Counted from the stretch's first letter, positions 11,270-19,783 are shown. The stretch: 64,000 nucleotides of DNA from Sinohyriopsis cumingii (GCA_028554795.2 CM068825.1:93358451-93422450), one strand, 5' to 3'. The notes: a model not told the origin generated them from the sequence alone. Program-made: numbers and translations.

Positions 11270-11505
11270 ACTTTTCTCATTTCATATAATATAACCCAAA
11301 CTATACTCTCCACATACGCTAAGAAACAATAAAGAAACCCATAATCTACTATTCACACAAACTTACTTTATTAGTTACTAACACAAACACAAACACACAA
11401 TCACATACACTTCCACTATTAATAAAGAGTTAGTGTTTATTTTCACACTACTCTACCTACACACATTGGCAAATCTATCGTTATTTCTTTCCTAGAGTAT
11501 TGGGT
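11270..11505. other. intergenic, short CA-rich iterated words
   Basis: No gene. Words such as ATACTCTCCACATACGCTAA and CTACTATTCACAC recur here, at 12120-12240 and at 43370-43490. A greatly expanded relative forms the minisatellite of element C. Confidence 0.6.
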
Positions 11506-11521
11506 AGCCCTGAAAAGGGCT
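11506..11521 (-). terminator. histone-type 3' stem-loop, gene 11551-11913
   Basis: Minus strand AGCCCTTTTCAGGGCT preceded by AACAAAAC, 29 nt after the stop. It is followed by ACCCA and then CTAGGAAAGAAATAACG. This matches the animal histone consensus closely, including the flanking A-rich and ACCCA sequences. Confidence 0.9.
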
Positions 11522-11550
11522 GTTTTGTTTGGAACTTCATGGACATCTGG

Positions 11551-11913
11551 TTAATGGTGGCACCTTCCAGGCCTGGCGCCACATACACATCTTATCCCCC
11601 AGTTACTTTTTACCTTTTGGGGGCAGAGAGCAGAGGCAGGATATGTCGCTTCAGAATCCCAATTTTCGCTCTCTGGGATTTTGAAATTTCTTCTCTCCTT
11701 TTCCTCCTCCTCTTCTTTGTTTCTTCTTTCCTCTTTATATCTTCTTTCTTCTTCTTCTTTATATCTTCTCTCCTCCTCTTCTTTGTTTCTTCTTTCCTCC
11801 TCTCTTATCCTTCCCTCCTCGACAATGGCTTCCGCGGCCAGTTCATTTAATATGCGCCTGGCATATTCCAGATGCACATGAAGCTCCAACAGTTTCTCAA
11901 GTCTCGTGTTCAT
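11551..11913 (-). CDS. charged coiled-coil accessory protein with CxCGARPGRC end, 120 residues
   Basis: I chose the internal Met at 11913 because the B homologue (43681-44142) starts at the equivalent residue. An N-terminal helical segment (R-L-E-K-L-L...L-E-Y-A-R-R-I-L) is followed by about 40 residues of Glu/Arg/Lys repeats, probably coiled coil. A variable linker leads to a strongly conserved C-terminus, C-x-C-G-A-R-P-G-R-C-x-H, which could bind a metal ion. There is no known family. The upstream box-TATA and histone-type 3' end are shared with its neighbours. The Glu/Arg tract is low complexity and differs in length from B. Confidence 0.8.
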   Translation of the reverse strand: MNTRLEKLLELHVHLEYARRILNELAAEAIVEEGRIREEERRNKEEEERRYKEEEERRYKEERRNKEEEEEKERRNFKIPESENWDSEATYPASALCPQKVKSNWGIRCVCGARPGRCHH

Positions 11914-11966
11914 TTTTTGGTGTTGATCAATCAACAAGGGTAGCTGGACTGCCGAACGAGTTTCAA

Positions 11967-12004
11967 TTTATACTGAAAGCGCGGACGTGAAGGAAAACAT
12001 CCCC
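11967..12004 (-). promoter_or_regulatory. shared promoter box plus TATA for gene 11551-11913
   Basis: The box on the minus strand (11983-12004) is followed by CGCGCTTTCAG and then TATAAATT (11967-11974), about 54 bp upstream of the chosen ATG. Confidence 0.75.
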
Positions 12005-12371
12005 CTAATAACATAAAATTCATCTTACCTAGATCATGACCACAAAAACAACAACGCGCGGACCTAAAAGAAACACTCACTCACTTTTTATGCTACCCAT
12101 CACTATTTTAAAATTTTTTTATAAATCACTTCAATAGACTATCCACATACGCAAAGCAATTCAATCTAACTCCAAATATACACCTCAAACACTAAGAAAA
12201 GATATCATTTTAATCTACTATCCACACCAACTTACTTGAGCTCTTACAAACACAAACACACCAACACATACACTTTCACTATCAATAAAGAGTTAGTGTT
12301 TATTTTCACACTACTCTACCTACACACACATTGGCAAATCGATCGTTACTTCTTTTCTAGAGTATTGGGGT
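12005..12371. other. intergenic region with conserved AAACACTCACTCACTTTTT block
   Basis: No gene. A block around 12058-12095 (GACCTAAAAGAAACACTC, then TCACTCACTTTTTAT) is also present at 44278-44315 in B and in both arms of C near 36320-36350 and 36840-36870. It therefore marks homologous Polinton sequence near the centre of the C palindrome. Short CA-rich words follow. Confidence 0.6.
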
Positions 12372-12387
12372 AGCCCTGAAAAGGGCT
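12372..12387 (-). terminator. histone-type 3' stem-loop, gene 12418-12777
   Basis: Minus strand AGCCCTTTTCAGGGCT, 30 nt after the stop, followed by ACCCCA and CTAGAAAAGAAGTAACG. Confidence 0.9.
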
Positions 12388-12417
12388 GTTTTTTTTGTTT
12401 GCTATGGCATTCTTTTT

Positions 12418-12777
12418 TTAGTTTCTAAGAATGCGATGTCCTCTGAGGATAGACTTTCTGGCGATAGGTCTGCTTCTTCGGAAAGAGAAGAAGAACTCTT
12501 TGGTGTCGATACGACAATCGACAAAGCCTCTGTCAGCTTCAGGTTGTTGCTGCTGTTGCTGTTGTTGCTGCTGTTGCTGCTGTCTCTGAAGTCTGTACTT
12601 CTCCGTCCATTCTTCTTTTTCCCTGTTCACTTCTTCTCTGAAGAGCTCTTCTATCAGGTCTTCAGTGATTTTTAACATTCTCACATTCTCTATTTCTTCT
12701 GGCTTCGGTATCAGACTGTGTCTGACCCTATGCAAATTCACGTAGGCTTCGTTGAGCTTAGCTAGTTTGGAGCACAT
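12418..12777 (-). CDS. poly-Gln accessory protein, 119 residues
   Basis: The start at 12777 is favoured because B starts at the same Met and because the promoter box lies only about 70 bp upstream. An N-terminal helical region (about residues 1-60) is followed by a poly-Gln run (about 65-80) encoded by CAG/CAA repeats, then an Arg/Ser-rich tail. B carries the same protein with a TGA in place of a Cys codon just after the Gln run, so the basic tail is absent there. The family is not recognised. The 3' end is a histone-type stem-loop. Confidence 0.75.
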   Translation of the reverse strand: MCSKLAKLNEAYVNLHRVRHSLIPKPEEIENVRMLKITEDLIEELFREEVNREKEEWTEKYRLQRQQQQQQQQQQQQQPEADRGFVDCRIDTKEFFFSFRRSRPIARKSILRGHRILRN

Positions 12778-12828
12778 CTTCTTAGGAGGATGAGTCGACA
12801 ATGGATGGCTAGACTGGAAACAACCCCG

Positions 12829-12869
12829 GTTATTATAGTGAAAGCGCGGACGTGAAGGAAAACATCCCC
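12829..12869 (-). promoter_or_regulatory. shared promoter box plus TATA for gene 12418-12777
   Basis: The box on the minus strand (12849-12869) is followed by CGCGCTTTCAC and CTATAATAACC (12829-12838), about 55 bp before the ATG. Confidence 0.72.
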
Positions 12870-13001
12870 CTAATAACACGATTTTCGATTCGCAACGTTC
12901 AGTGATTGTCATGAGAGGGATAGTAAGAAATGAAAGAGCATCAATTCAACATTCTTATAGCTAAACAAAAGACAAAAGCATTTTTTCAAAACACAACATT
13001 T

Positions 13002-13007
13002 TTTATT
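13002..13007 (-). terminator. poly(A) signal downstream of the protease gene
   Basis: AATAAA on the minus strand, about 113 bp after the protease stop, in an AT-rich stretch (12913-13119) without genes. It contrasts with the histone-type ends of the neighbouring accessory genes. Confidence 0.6.
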
Positions 13008-13119
13008 CAAAAATCACTTAACACTAAACAACAACTCTAACATTTTTAACAATAATCCAACACTATAACATCAAACCATATTTTTTCAAATCACTAACAT
13101 TTTTTTCTCAATTAACAAT

Positions 13120-13680
13120 CTACTTTAAACAGGGCTGACAACGTTGTGAATGAAATTGTGATTTCCACTGTTGGAAATCATTAGGCCATTGATGGACACT
13201 ACGTTTCCTAGCTTGAGACAAAAGATAAGCATAATGGTCACAAAACCATCGATCTACTTTCACATCGTTTCTAGCAGAAGAACGAGGATCGAAATGAGTC
13301 ACTAAATGTTCTAAGGAATAGCCCAGGCTGCGATGATGCAGAAAATACACACAGTACTGTCCACACACCAAGGAATCTGTGCCTTGTAATTTCACATTAT
13401 TGAATCGGGTGGTTTGAGCATTTCTTCTCATAAAGTCGATGATATCGTCTTCCAAAGGGGGCAATCCGTACGAATCAAAATATTCCACACAGCCTTCTTG
13501 AGGAAAGTAGACGGCTACCCAGTGGGTTCCTGGGAGATGACTGTCGTCCGTGTTGATCACGTAAGCTTGATGGTCTTTAGGTTTGCGATGAGGGAGTTCA
13601 TCTTTAGCACAGACGACAGGATTCCAAGAAGCCGTATACGAACTGTGGTTCAAAAGGTAATAAAGTTCCCAGGTATCCAT
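13120..13680 (-). CDS. PRO: adenain-like cysteine protease, 186 residues
   Basis: This is the maturation protease of Polintons, related to adenoviral adenain and Ulp1 (clan CE). Visible catalytic residues are His53 in G-T-H-W, Asp69 in F-D-S-Y-G, Gln99 in K-L-Q-G and Cys106 in V-C-G-Q-Y-C. Gln and Cys are seven apart, as in adenain. It is expected to cleave capsid precursor proteins during virion assembly. I took the Met at 13680 rather than the upstream one at 13704 because the intact B copy (45288-45848) starts there and the shorter form does not overlap the neighbour. The frame is intact. Confidence 0.93.
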   Translation of the reverse strand: MDTWELYYLLNHSSYTASWNPVVCAKDELPHRKPKDHQAYVINTDDSHLPGTHWVAVYFPQEGCVEYFDSYGLPPLEDDIIDFMRRNAQTTRFNNVKLQGTDSLVCGQYCVYFLHHRSLGYSLEHLVTHFDPRSSARNDVKVDRWFCDHYAYLLSQARKRSVHQWPNDFQQWKSQFHSQRCQPCLK

Positions 13681-13700
13681 TGATTTGTGTTTTTTCTTCT

Positions 13701-14204
13701 TCACAGGTAATAATAAGTCGTCAATTCGATCCTGACTTTTTGCTTGAAAATGTCTGACGAATAAACGGTTATTCGTTCTGTTTCCTCACTCTGATTCAGG
13801 AGAGCTTCGATACGATGGATCTCTTGAGTGGTTAATGGTGGACAAGAATGCTCACGCAAGTCTTTATACCACTGGTGCAACACGTCTTTGTTTGAGATGA
13901 GACTCCAAGCTTCGTCCAGATACTCGTCCAATTTTTCTTCTTGACTTAACATCAGGCATTTATCGTGTTGAATTTGACTGGGATGATCGTTTTGACATCC
14001 ATAGCAATTTTTCTTGATCAATTCCGTCATTTTGTCGACCAAGTGTTTGGCAAAACAGGAGACTAAATGGGCTTCTTGTTCTGGCCATCTTGACTTCATC
14101 ATGACAACTTCTTCGTCTTTGTCTTGGGATCCTTCTTCCACGATCTCCTCACATTCCGTCTCCAAAGTTTCTCCACTTTGTAAAGAGGGATAACAGTCTT
14201 CCAT
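13701..14204 (-). CDS. Polinton-associated putative zinc-binding protein, 167 residues
   Basis: An acidic N-terminus (residues 1-35) is followed by C-F-A and then a Cys/His cluster near residues 67-83 (C-Y-G-C-x2-D-H-P-S-Q-x2-H-x2-C) that looks like a metal site. The remainder is helical. I recall the GC...HPSQxxHxxC pattern in other Polinton genomes, but no function is assigned. The gene lies between the protease and the major capsid genes, suggesting a morphogenesis role. B has a frameshifted, truncated copy (about 45870-46383). Confidence 0.75.
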   Translation of the reverse strand: MEDCYPSLQSGETLETECEEIVEEGSQDKDEEVVMMKSRWPEQEAHLVSCFAKHLVDKMTELIKKNCYGCQNDHPSQIQHDKCLMLSQEEKLDEYLDEAWSLISNKDVLHQWYKDLREHSCPPLTTQEIHRIEALLNQSEETERITVYSSDIFKQKVRIELTTYYYL

Positions 14205-14209
14205 GGTTT

Positions 14210-15541
14210 CTAATAATCTAGAATGACTTCTCTCAAACTGTTGATTTCTATGGTATTATCAAATTCTGCATACAGGATGACGTTCAACGTTACATCATCT
14301 TCAGGGGTTCGGTTTCCAAACTGAATTTCCACACGAATCTGGCCGGATTTTATAGGGTGGAAATGTCCCTCGTCGCTGCCTTGGTCTGGAGTGAAATCGA
14401 AAGCCCACAAAGCATAGCCTCCGTCATAATCGTCGTACGTAATACCGTGACTGGTGTTGGTTCCTAACTGACCCGTGGCTTCGTACAGGGACAAGTACGA
14501 TCTCAAGTAATTCTTCTTCTCAAAGTCGGGTTCGAAAGGTCGGGTACACAAGGACTTGCCATCACGACTGACTTCGATTTTCTTCACGTTGAAGTGATGA
14601 AAGTTGAAAGGATTTTTAGTGAAGGCTCCGTTGAAGGCTTCATTCGAGACCATGCCAACGATCAAACGTTTGGGTAGCTGTCCTTGGAACAGATGATCTT
14701 CGATCATGGATTTCTGTCCCCTAGGAATAGTGAAAGTTTTCACTTCCACGCGTCGTATGGGATACTTGGCGGTCGTTCTGCTCAACGTCTGACTGATGTC
14801 GTTACCTACTTTAGGTAACACTTCCACACGGCGTACGTAGAGTCTGGCTTCTTCGATTTTGGTTTTGTAATCGGCACTGTCAGCTATTAAATGGAAAGCG
14901 GTACTGCTACGATTCAGTCTCAGGCGAACATTCACCCCGTTCAGCAAATATTTTTCTTGCAACCACATGTCCAAATGCAAACGATCCATCAGGTCTAAAC
15001 TTTGGTTGACTCCCATGATTCTCTTTCTTCGTTCTACAAATCCCTCATTGGTGGTTGTTTTTGATTTGGGGTCAGCTTCAAGACCTGTTTTATCAAATTC
15101 GCCCGCTTCGTCAGGTTCCCATAGCACGCAAGCATTGAGATGACTATCCTTGGCATCTATTCCGTACGTCAAGAGATTTTCCAGGTAGGCACGGTAAGGG
15201 TAAGTATCCATGCTGCTACTGACTAGTTTGTTATTCAAGTACAAGTCCACTGAGCTGAACAAGGAATGCATGAAATTGTTGACGGGAGCTACTGGCTCAG
15301 TGTCTATATCATTTCCATCCTTATCTAGAACTTTGACTTTCAAGTACAAGTAACTGCTATTCAGATCGATGTAATCTTCGGGTTGTCCTTTGATTTCAAA
15401 CTCGATGGGAGCGGAATCGGCCAATGAGGAGACGGGATGAAATTCCACCCACTGGGATTCTTGCATCGTCATCATGGTGGGGGGCATGGCAAACAGATCC
15501 AGTTCCGTCTTGGAACAGGCGCAAGACTCTCGGTGCATCAT
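14210..15541 (-). CDS. MCP: major capsid protein, double jelly-roll (hexon-like), 443 residues
   Basis: This is the Polinton/adintovirus major capsid protein. The N-terminal signature is I-x-G-x2-E-D-Y-I-D-L-N-S-S-Y-L-Y-L-K-V (about residues 50-70), followed by P-V-N-N-F-M-H-S-L-F-S-S-V-D-L-Y-L-N-N-K and T-Y-P-Y-R-A-Y-L-E-N-L-L. That set is characteristic of the first jelly roll. A G-I-T-Y-D-D-Y-x-G-G-Y-A-L-W-A-F-D-F motif lies in the second half. The length is usual for the family. Several Met codons cluster at the N-terminus; the first is used here. It is expected to trimerise into capsid capsomers. The B copy is broken in at least three places. Confidence 0.92.
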   Translation of the reverse strand: MMHRESCACSKTELDLFAMPPTMMTMQESQWVEFHPVSSLADSAPIEFEIKGQPEDYIDLNSSYLYLKVKVLDKDGNDIDTEPVAPVNNFMHSLFSSVDLYLNNKLVSSSMDTYPYRAYLENLLTYGIDAKDSHLNACVLWEPDEAGEFDKTGLEADPKSKTTTNEGFVERRKRIMGVNQSLDLMDRLHLDMWLQEKYLLNGVNVRLRLNRSSTAFHLIADSADYKTKIEEARLYVRRVEVLPKVGNDISQTLSRTTAKYPIRRVEVKTFTIPRGQKSMIEDHLFQGQLPKRLIVGMVSNEAFNGAFTKNPFNFHHFNVKKIEVSRDGKSLCTRPFEPDFEKKNYLRSYLSLYEATGQLGTNTSHGITYDDYDGGYALWAFDFTPDQGSDEGHFHPIKSGQIRVEIQFGNRTPEDDVTLNVILYAEFDNTIEINSLREVILDY

Positions 15542-15553
15542 TTTTTCTGTGTT

Positions 15554-15970
15554 TCAATAATCGAAAACGTCTAAGTCTCGAACGGTTCTTCTTTTCTTGG
15601 CCTTTCTCGCTTGAAGTCTGGTGAAAGGGTGTTTTCTTCGTCGTCTCTTTCTGCCTTGTCCTTGCTGAATGCCTGACTCGGTAGCGTGCAGGGCATTTAT
15701 AGGTGTGTCTCGTCGGCCTAAAATGTCTTTGCCCGTTTGCAGCAAGACATTTTTGCCTGCCCTCATGAAGGCTTCTTTAGGGTTTTGTTTGTCGATGATG
15801 ACATTTTGGAGAAATTCTTTGCCTTGCGTCAGTGCCGCATCTTTCAAGGCGTGCAATCCGCGTGTCACCATCGGTTTCAACACCGGGACCACCGAACGAA
15901 AGGCCGATTTTAACATATCTCCTAAACCGTGTCCTCGCTGTCGTGCAACCCCTCGGTACACTGGATACAT
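15554..15970 (-). CDS. small basic virion-core-like protein, 138 residues
   Basis: The N-terminus M-Y-P-V-Y-R-G-x-A-R-Q-R-G-H-G-L-G-D-M-L is followed by an amphipathic helical stretch, and Arg/Lys clusters (G-R-K-R-R-R-R-K, K-K-R-R) lie near the C-terminus. It sits between the capsid and penton genes. The composition resembles adenoviral core or pVI/pX-type minor proteins annotated in adintoviruses, so a DNA-condensing or membrane-active virion role is plausible but inferred. The B copy (47544-48056) is open but reads into former capsid leader sequence. Confidence 0.7.
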   Translation of the reverse strand: MYPVYRGVARQRGHGLGDMLKSAFRSVVPVLKPMVTRGLHALKDAALTQGKEFLQNVIIDKQNPKEAFMRAGKNVLLQTGKDILGRRDTPINALHATESGIQQGQGRKRRRRKHPFTRLQARKAKKRRTVRDLDVFDY

Positions 15971-15977
15971 GACTTAC

Positions 15978-16895
15978 TTACGAGTCGTGAGAGAACCGTT
16001 TTCGAAAATGGAGTTTCACCGTGACTTTTCCTTTGGTGAATGGAATATTTTGTCCCAAATCTCCTTTTATAGTAATGTTGACCGTGTCCAAATACGACTT
16101 GCTGACGGGTAAATAATGAGGATGTACAAATTCGCGGTGGACGTGGTAAGTGTTTCCACCTTCCTCGTCAGTGTTCGTGGTAGAATCCACTTTGAAAGGA
16201 ATGACACGCAGTAATGGCACAGAGGTGTGTCCCACCACGTTGTACTCCACCACATCGGAGTACACGAACATTAAATTCAGTCCTTGGTTCAGTTCTACCG
16301 GTTTTCCAAAAGCTCTGTAAAAATCCATATTACTGTTGATCTTGGGGCTCCAATTGTTTGTGACCATTGTTGAATGTCCACCCAAAATTTCAAACAAACT
16401 ACCATTGAACCTGAAGGACAATGTGTCCGTATCTGAAAATTTCATCAGTAAGCGACGAGCCACTTTATGGTACTCCAGGGTGACACTTTTTTTGGCTCTG
16501 TTCAGGGCTTTGCCAAAGGCGAACTCGAACCTGTCCACAATAGTGTCCACCAAATGTTGGCCACTAAAATAAAACCCTGCTGGAATTTTCAAGGTGTAGA
16601 TACTGAAGGCTGGTTTGCTGGCTGGTCTTGTGATCCCTGAAAACCCGATGTCAGTCATGGCTTCTTGTAATTGTTGGTTCAGGATTTCGACCTCAAAAAA
16701 GTTTTGTTTTTCGGTGATGTTTTGGATTTGTGTAGGGTGAATCATTTCTACTAAAGCCACTTCCCAATGGGCTTCGTGATCTAAGGGGATGGCTTGAGGT
16801 AATTTGGCCGTGTAACAGCACAATGTGTTATTGGGAAACACCTCCATGGAACTGTCACTGGGTAAGGTCAAGTAAAATTGGTTTTGGTGACTCAT
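15978..16895 (-). CDS. penton-like minor capsid protein, single jelly-roll, 305 residues
   Basis: The N-terminus F-Y-L-T-L-P-S-D-S-S-M-E-V-F-P-N-N-T, then Y-T-A-K-L-P-Q and W-E-V-A-L-V-E-M-x-H-P, is the typical opening of Polinton minor capsid (penton) proteins. The C-terminus has V-K-L-H-F-R. It overlaps the upstream membrane-protein gene by four bases. It is expected to occupy capsid vertices. B carries a copy broken near 48641-48773. Confidence 0.88.
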   Translation of the reverse strand: MSHQNQFYLTLPSDSSMEVFPNNTLCCYTAKLPQAIPLDHEAHWEVALVEMIHPTQIQNITEKQNFFEVEILNQQLQEAMTDIGFSGITRPASKPAFSIYTLKIPAGFYFSGQHLVDTIVDRFEFAFGKALNRAKKSVTLEYHKVARRLLMKFSDTDTLSFRFNGSLFEILGGHSTMVTNNWSPKINSNMDFYRAFGKPVELNQGLNLMFVYSDVVEYNVVGHTSVPLLRVIPFKVDSTTNTDEEGGNTYHVHREFVHPHYLPVSKSYLDTVNITIKGDLGQNIPFTKGKVTVKLHFRKRFSHDS

Positions 16896-17308
16896 AATTC
16901 CAGAGTTCTGTGGCTGTCCGAGGGGATATTACTGGACGTCAGAGGTGTGTCTCCGCCCAAAATGGGGTTCTGGTTGTGGTTGTTGTTGGAGTGGTGACTG
17001 GCACTGGCACTGGACACAACGTTCCCGTTCGAGGAGAATTTCAGGGAGGGATTGGGAAGCAGGTAACCGATGCAACTGCTCAATAAAATGGTCCACAATT
17101 GTTTGTCTCCTTGTTGCAAACTCAAATTGGCGATGGCTGCCCCGATGACACAATACACCACGAAGATTTGGCAGAAAAAGACGATTTGCGTTTTAGGCAC
17201 ACGTTCTCCACACCACACCCACAAGGGTTGTTTTTGTAAATCTTGCACAGAAGAACTAGGTGAAGGAGGATTGGTCGACGTAGCTGCGTCTGATGTGTGA
17301 AAGGGCAT
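16892..17308 (-). CDS. two-helix membrane protein conserved in Polintons, 138 residues
   Basis: I start at the ATG at 17306-17308; the codon three upstream is GTG. Two hydrophobic segments (about residues 43-62 and 70-88) surround N-L-S-L-Q, with a P-K-T-Q-I-V-F-F-C-Q lead-in and S-S-C-I-G-Y-L-L-P-N-P at the second helix. I recall this pattern from Polinton membrane proteins of unknown function. The TATA element TATAAAAAG lies at 17331-17340 within the integrase C-terminus. In B the same domain is fused to the C-terminus of another protein (48973-49938). Confidence 0.75.
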   Translation of the reverse strand: MPFHTSDAATSTNPPSPSSSVQDLQKQPLWVWCGERVPKTQIVFFCQIFVVYCVIGAAIANLSLQQGDKQLWTILLSSCIGYLLPNPSLKFSSNGNVVSSASASHHSNNNHNQNPILGGDTPLTSSNIPSDSHRTLEL

Positions 17309-17313
17309 GATGG

Positions 17314-18423
17314 TCACTTCTTTTTATAGTCGATGACTTGCGAAGCGTCGATCCAAGAATCGAAACTGGGTGGATATCCTTTCCAACGTACTTTGACTTC
17401 TTTGACACGTCGTTTGCCCACTTTACGGGTTCTGCGTTCGAGAATGCTTTCGATGTCGTACACGTCGTCTTCTTTTTTGGTGACACGTTGTAACTCGGGC
17501 AAATAAAACGTTCCTTTGAGCACTTCTCCGTTCATGTCTTCCAATTTATAGACGGCAGGATGACGGCCATGCACTCGTCCAGTGACGCGAAACAATTCGG
17601 TCGTCCAGTTAGGTAAGTAACCTTTGTCGAAAGTGCGTTTGGTTTTGCCAATGCGCACCCAATCTCCTACGGCCAACTCTCCACTTTTCTTGGGGACAGC
17701 CCTCGTCGGGGACGTACCGAACAGACGCTCAAACACCAACACTTCATTGTCGGGAGTCACGTCTTGCGGGGCACGTCCGATGCTTCGATGGTAAGATTGG
17801 TTGTACGCTTGCACCAGGTGCGGTAAGATGTCGATGTACTTCAGAGTGTGGTGATGCGTAAAATATTTCCACATGCGTTCTTTCAAAGTGCGTTGAAAAC
17901 GCTCCACGATGCTGGCTTTGGTTTCGGGATTCTCGGTGGTAAAAAAATGAATGTCACGTTTCTTTAATTCTTTTTGGAAAGCTTGGTTCAGAAATTCGGT
18001 GCCTTTGTCCGTTTGCCATCGAAGAGGGTGACGGCCACTTTGTTTCAACACTCGTTGCAAGGCTCGCACTAACTCGCTGCTCGATTTGGAAGTCAAGGGC
18101 ACGACCCAGGCAAATTTGGAAAAGACGTCGATGACACAAAACAGATATTTGTAGCCACGATTGTAGCTGGCCAAATGAGAGACATCGGCTAAATCGGCTT
18201 GCCATTGATGATCGATGCCTTCCACTCGGGTGCGACTTCTGGCAAACTTGCGTCGAATGGGTTTGTGCAAAGTGTAGGTAGCTTGTTCTTGTAACCATCG
18301 TTGCACTTGAGGTAAACGGAGACTTTTCAGTCGCGTTTTGGCAGCACGATACAATTTTTGAACTCCTGCGTAACCTGCAGGATGCGAGGGATCGTAGTAA
18401 ATGCTAGCTAAGACTTTTTCCAT
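17314..18423 (-). CDS. INT: retroviral-type integrase with C-terminal chromodomain, 369 residues
   Basis: This is the Polinton integrase. The rve catalytic core has Asp77 (W-Q-A-D-L-A-D), Asp139 (T-D-K-G-T-E-F) and Glu174 (S-I-V-E-R-F), giving a D,D-34-E spacing. The C-terminus (about residues 315-365) is a chromodomain with Y-D-I-E-S-I-L-E-R-R and V-R-W-K-G-Y-P-P-S-F-D-S-W-I. It joins element ends to target DNA with 6-bp staggering, which matches the TSDs seen here. A chromodomain suggests chromatin-guided targeting. Element B has lost this gene entirely, and C keeps only about 100 bp related to its C-terminal part. Confidence 0.95.
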   Translation of the reverse strand: MEKVLASIYYDPSHPAGYAGVQKLYRAAKTRLKSLRLPQVQRWLQEQATYTLHKPIRRKFARSRTRVEGIDHQWQADLADVSHLASYNRGYKYLFCVIDVFSKFAWVVPLTSKSSSELVRALQRVLKQSGRHPLRWQTDKGTEFLNQAFQKELKKRDIHFFTTENPETKASIVERFQRTLKERMWKYFTHHHTLKYIDILPHLVQAYNQSYHRSIGRAPQDVTPDNEVLVFERLFGTSPTRAVPKKSGELAVGDWVRIGKTKRTFDKGYLPNWTTELFRVTGRVHGRHPAVYKLEDMNGEVLKGTFYLPELQRVTKKEDDVYDIESILERRTRKVGKRRVKEVKVRWKGYPPSFDSWIDASQVIDYKKK

Positions 18424-18444
18424 TTTTTTGTGTTGATTGGTGTC

Positions 18445-19074
18445 TTAATAAGGCGCCCACTCTTGGAAGAGGCTACTCTTTTTCTCTTGGGGTATTTTCT
18501 TGGATTGCAAGGCTTTGCGTGTGCGACCGGCAATAGGTGTTGAAGAGGAGGATGTCTGAGCAGGGGATATCGGTTCTTGTTTCACTTCTGTCTTCACTTT
18601 CTTTTTCTCTTGTGAGGAAGAAGGGGTGGCCATCATCTTTTTAATCCATCCAATTCTGGAGGTAGGTGGTGTTGTTAACTTGCGTACTTTTTCTGGTGGA
18701 GTTTGAAACCCTTCTTCTTCTTCTTCTTTTCCTTTTTCTGTCTTGGTCACGGGTAGTGGTGGAACTGGTACTGGTACTGGTGATGGTGCTGGACTTTTCA
18801 TCAAGGCCTTAAAATCTTTCAAAGTGGGTAGAGCTGTTTCGTCTAAAGCTTTCTGGTGAAAGAGTTGTAGTCGTTGCAAGAGTTGACCGTACTTTTGCGA
18901 TTTTTCTGTTTCGGACAAATCTTGGCGATCCATCAAGGATTGCAATTCGTGTTGTAACTGGGACATCTCGCTCAAATGGGGATTGGGAGGTAAATGAGGG
19001 GTGCGTTGTTCTTGCCACCGATGGTATTCCATCCATCGTTTGTAAGGCACTAAAGCTAGTTTTCGTCCTTCCAT
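18445..19074 (-). CDS. unknown helical, Pro/Lys-rich protein, 209 residues
   Basis: The N-terminal K-L-A-L-V-P-Y-K-R-W-M-E-Y resembles an opening seen in unassigned Polinton ORFs as I recall them. A Gln/Leu-rich helical region (residues about 35-85) is followed by a disordered Pro/Ser/Lys tail with a V-K-T-E-V-K-Q-E-P stretch that looks like a SUMOylation site (K-x-E). The TATA-like TTTTTATC lies at 19121-19128 on the opposite strand reading. It is absent from B through the deletion. Function unknown. Confidence 0.65.
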   Translation of the reverse strand: MEGRKLALVPYKRWMEYHRWQEQRTPHLPPNPHLSEMSQLQHELQSLMDRQDLSETEKSQKYGQLLQRLQLFHQKALDETALPTLKDFKALMKSPAPSPVPVPVPPLPVTKTEKGKEEEEEGFQTPPEKVRKLTTPPTSRIGWIKKMMATPSSSQEKKKVKTEVKQEPISPAQTSSSSTPIAGRTRKALQSKKIPQEKKSSLFQEWAPY

Positions 19075-19123
19075 GGGGTTGTCAGGGGTCGATTCTGAGA
19101 TCTTGGGACTTCCGAGGGCCTTT

Positions 19124-19534
19124 TTATCTTGCTCCCACCAGTCCTCCCAACATGGTTCCCAAGACTCCTTTCAGTATGGGGCCTAACAAGAGAGGTAAAA
19201 TGCCTCCACGTTGGACCAACATCTTCTTTTTTTGACGAATGGGAATTTTCTTTCGAACCATTTGGCGAAGAACGTGACGATGTTTTCCTAAGCATTGTTT
19301 CTGGTGTTTGGACAAAGGGATCGTGCCTTTCAAAACGTTCAAACAACATTCGCACACGGTATCGATGACCTCTTTGGAGGCCGTTTGAATGAGTTTTTTT
19401 CGTAGGGGTGAAGAAGCTTTGGACAGGACAGATAACATGTCCCCATGTTTAGCTAAACGTGGTGGCAGTCCTTTCCTTTTCTTTCCTTGGGGTTTTCTGG
19501 AGGGTGACATTTTTTGCTTGTGGTTCCGGGACAT
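19124..19534 (-). CDS. Polinton 'QRGG' basic protein, 136 residues
   Basis: The N-terminus is basic. A Cys-rich middle (E-C-C-L-N-V-L-K-G) is followed by L-S-K-H-Q-K-Q-C-L-G-K-H, then K-K-K-M-L-V-Q-R-G-G-I-L-P-L-L-L and a Gly/Leu-rich hydrophobic C-terminus. Small Polinton proteins with this LVQRGG motif are common to my knowledge and may be minor virion components. A second Met at codon 9 (19510) is an equally good start. It is absent from B. Confidence 0.72.
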   Translation of the reverse strand: MSRNHKQKMSPSRKPQGKKRKGLPPRLAKHGDMLSVLSKASSPLRKKLIQTASKEVIDTVCECCLNVLKGTIPLSKHQKQCLGKHRHVLRQMVRKKIPIRQKKKMLVQRGGILPLLLGPILKGVLGTMLGGLVGAR

Positions 19535-19594
19535 TCACCGAACAGACACTAACGTCGATGACTTAACGCACACCCTTTTATCTTTTTTTTGGGA

Positions 19595-19783
19595 CTATCG
19601 CTTTGTCATAAAGGTGACAATGTTTTTCCCAAAATCACCAAGGAATCCTCCCCTTTGTTGACGCCTCTTTTTCTTGGAATGACTGTGTCTTTTCTTAGGG
19701 TAATGTCGATGCTTGGCTAAGCGCTTTGTCGGATGACGCGTCTGCCTTTGTCTCTTTCTTTTGTGGCTTCTTGGAGGTGACAT
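19595..19783 (-). CDS. very basic short protein (pX-like), 62 residues
   Basis: Over half of the residues are Lys, Arg or His, ending in Q-Q-R-G-G-F-L-G-D-F. It resembles adenoviral core peptides in composition and shares the QRGG motif with its neighbour. A TATA element (TATAAAAAG on the minus strand, 19827-19834) lies about 45 bp upstream. It is probably a DNA-condensing virion peptide (inference). It is absent from B. Confidence 0.6.
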   Translation of the reverse strand: MSPPRSHKRKRQRQTRHPTKRLAKHRHYPKKRHSHSKKKRRQQRGGFLGDFGKNIVTFMTKR

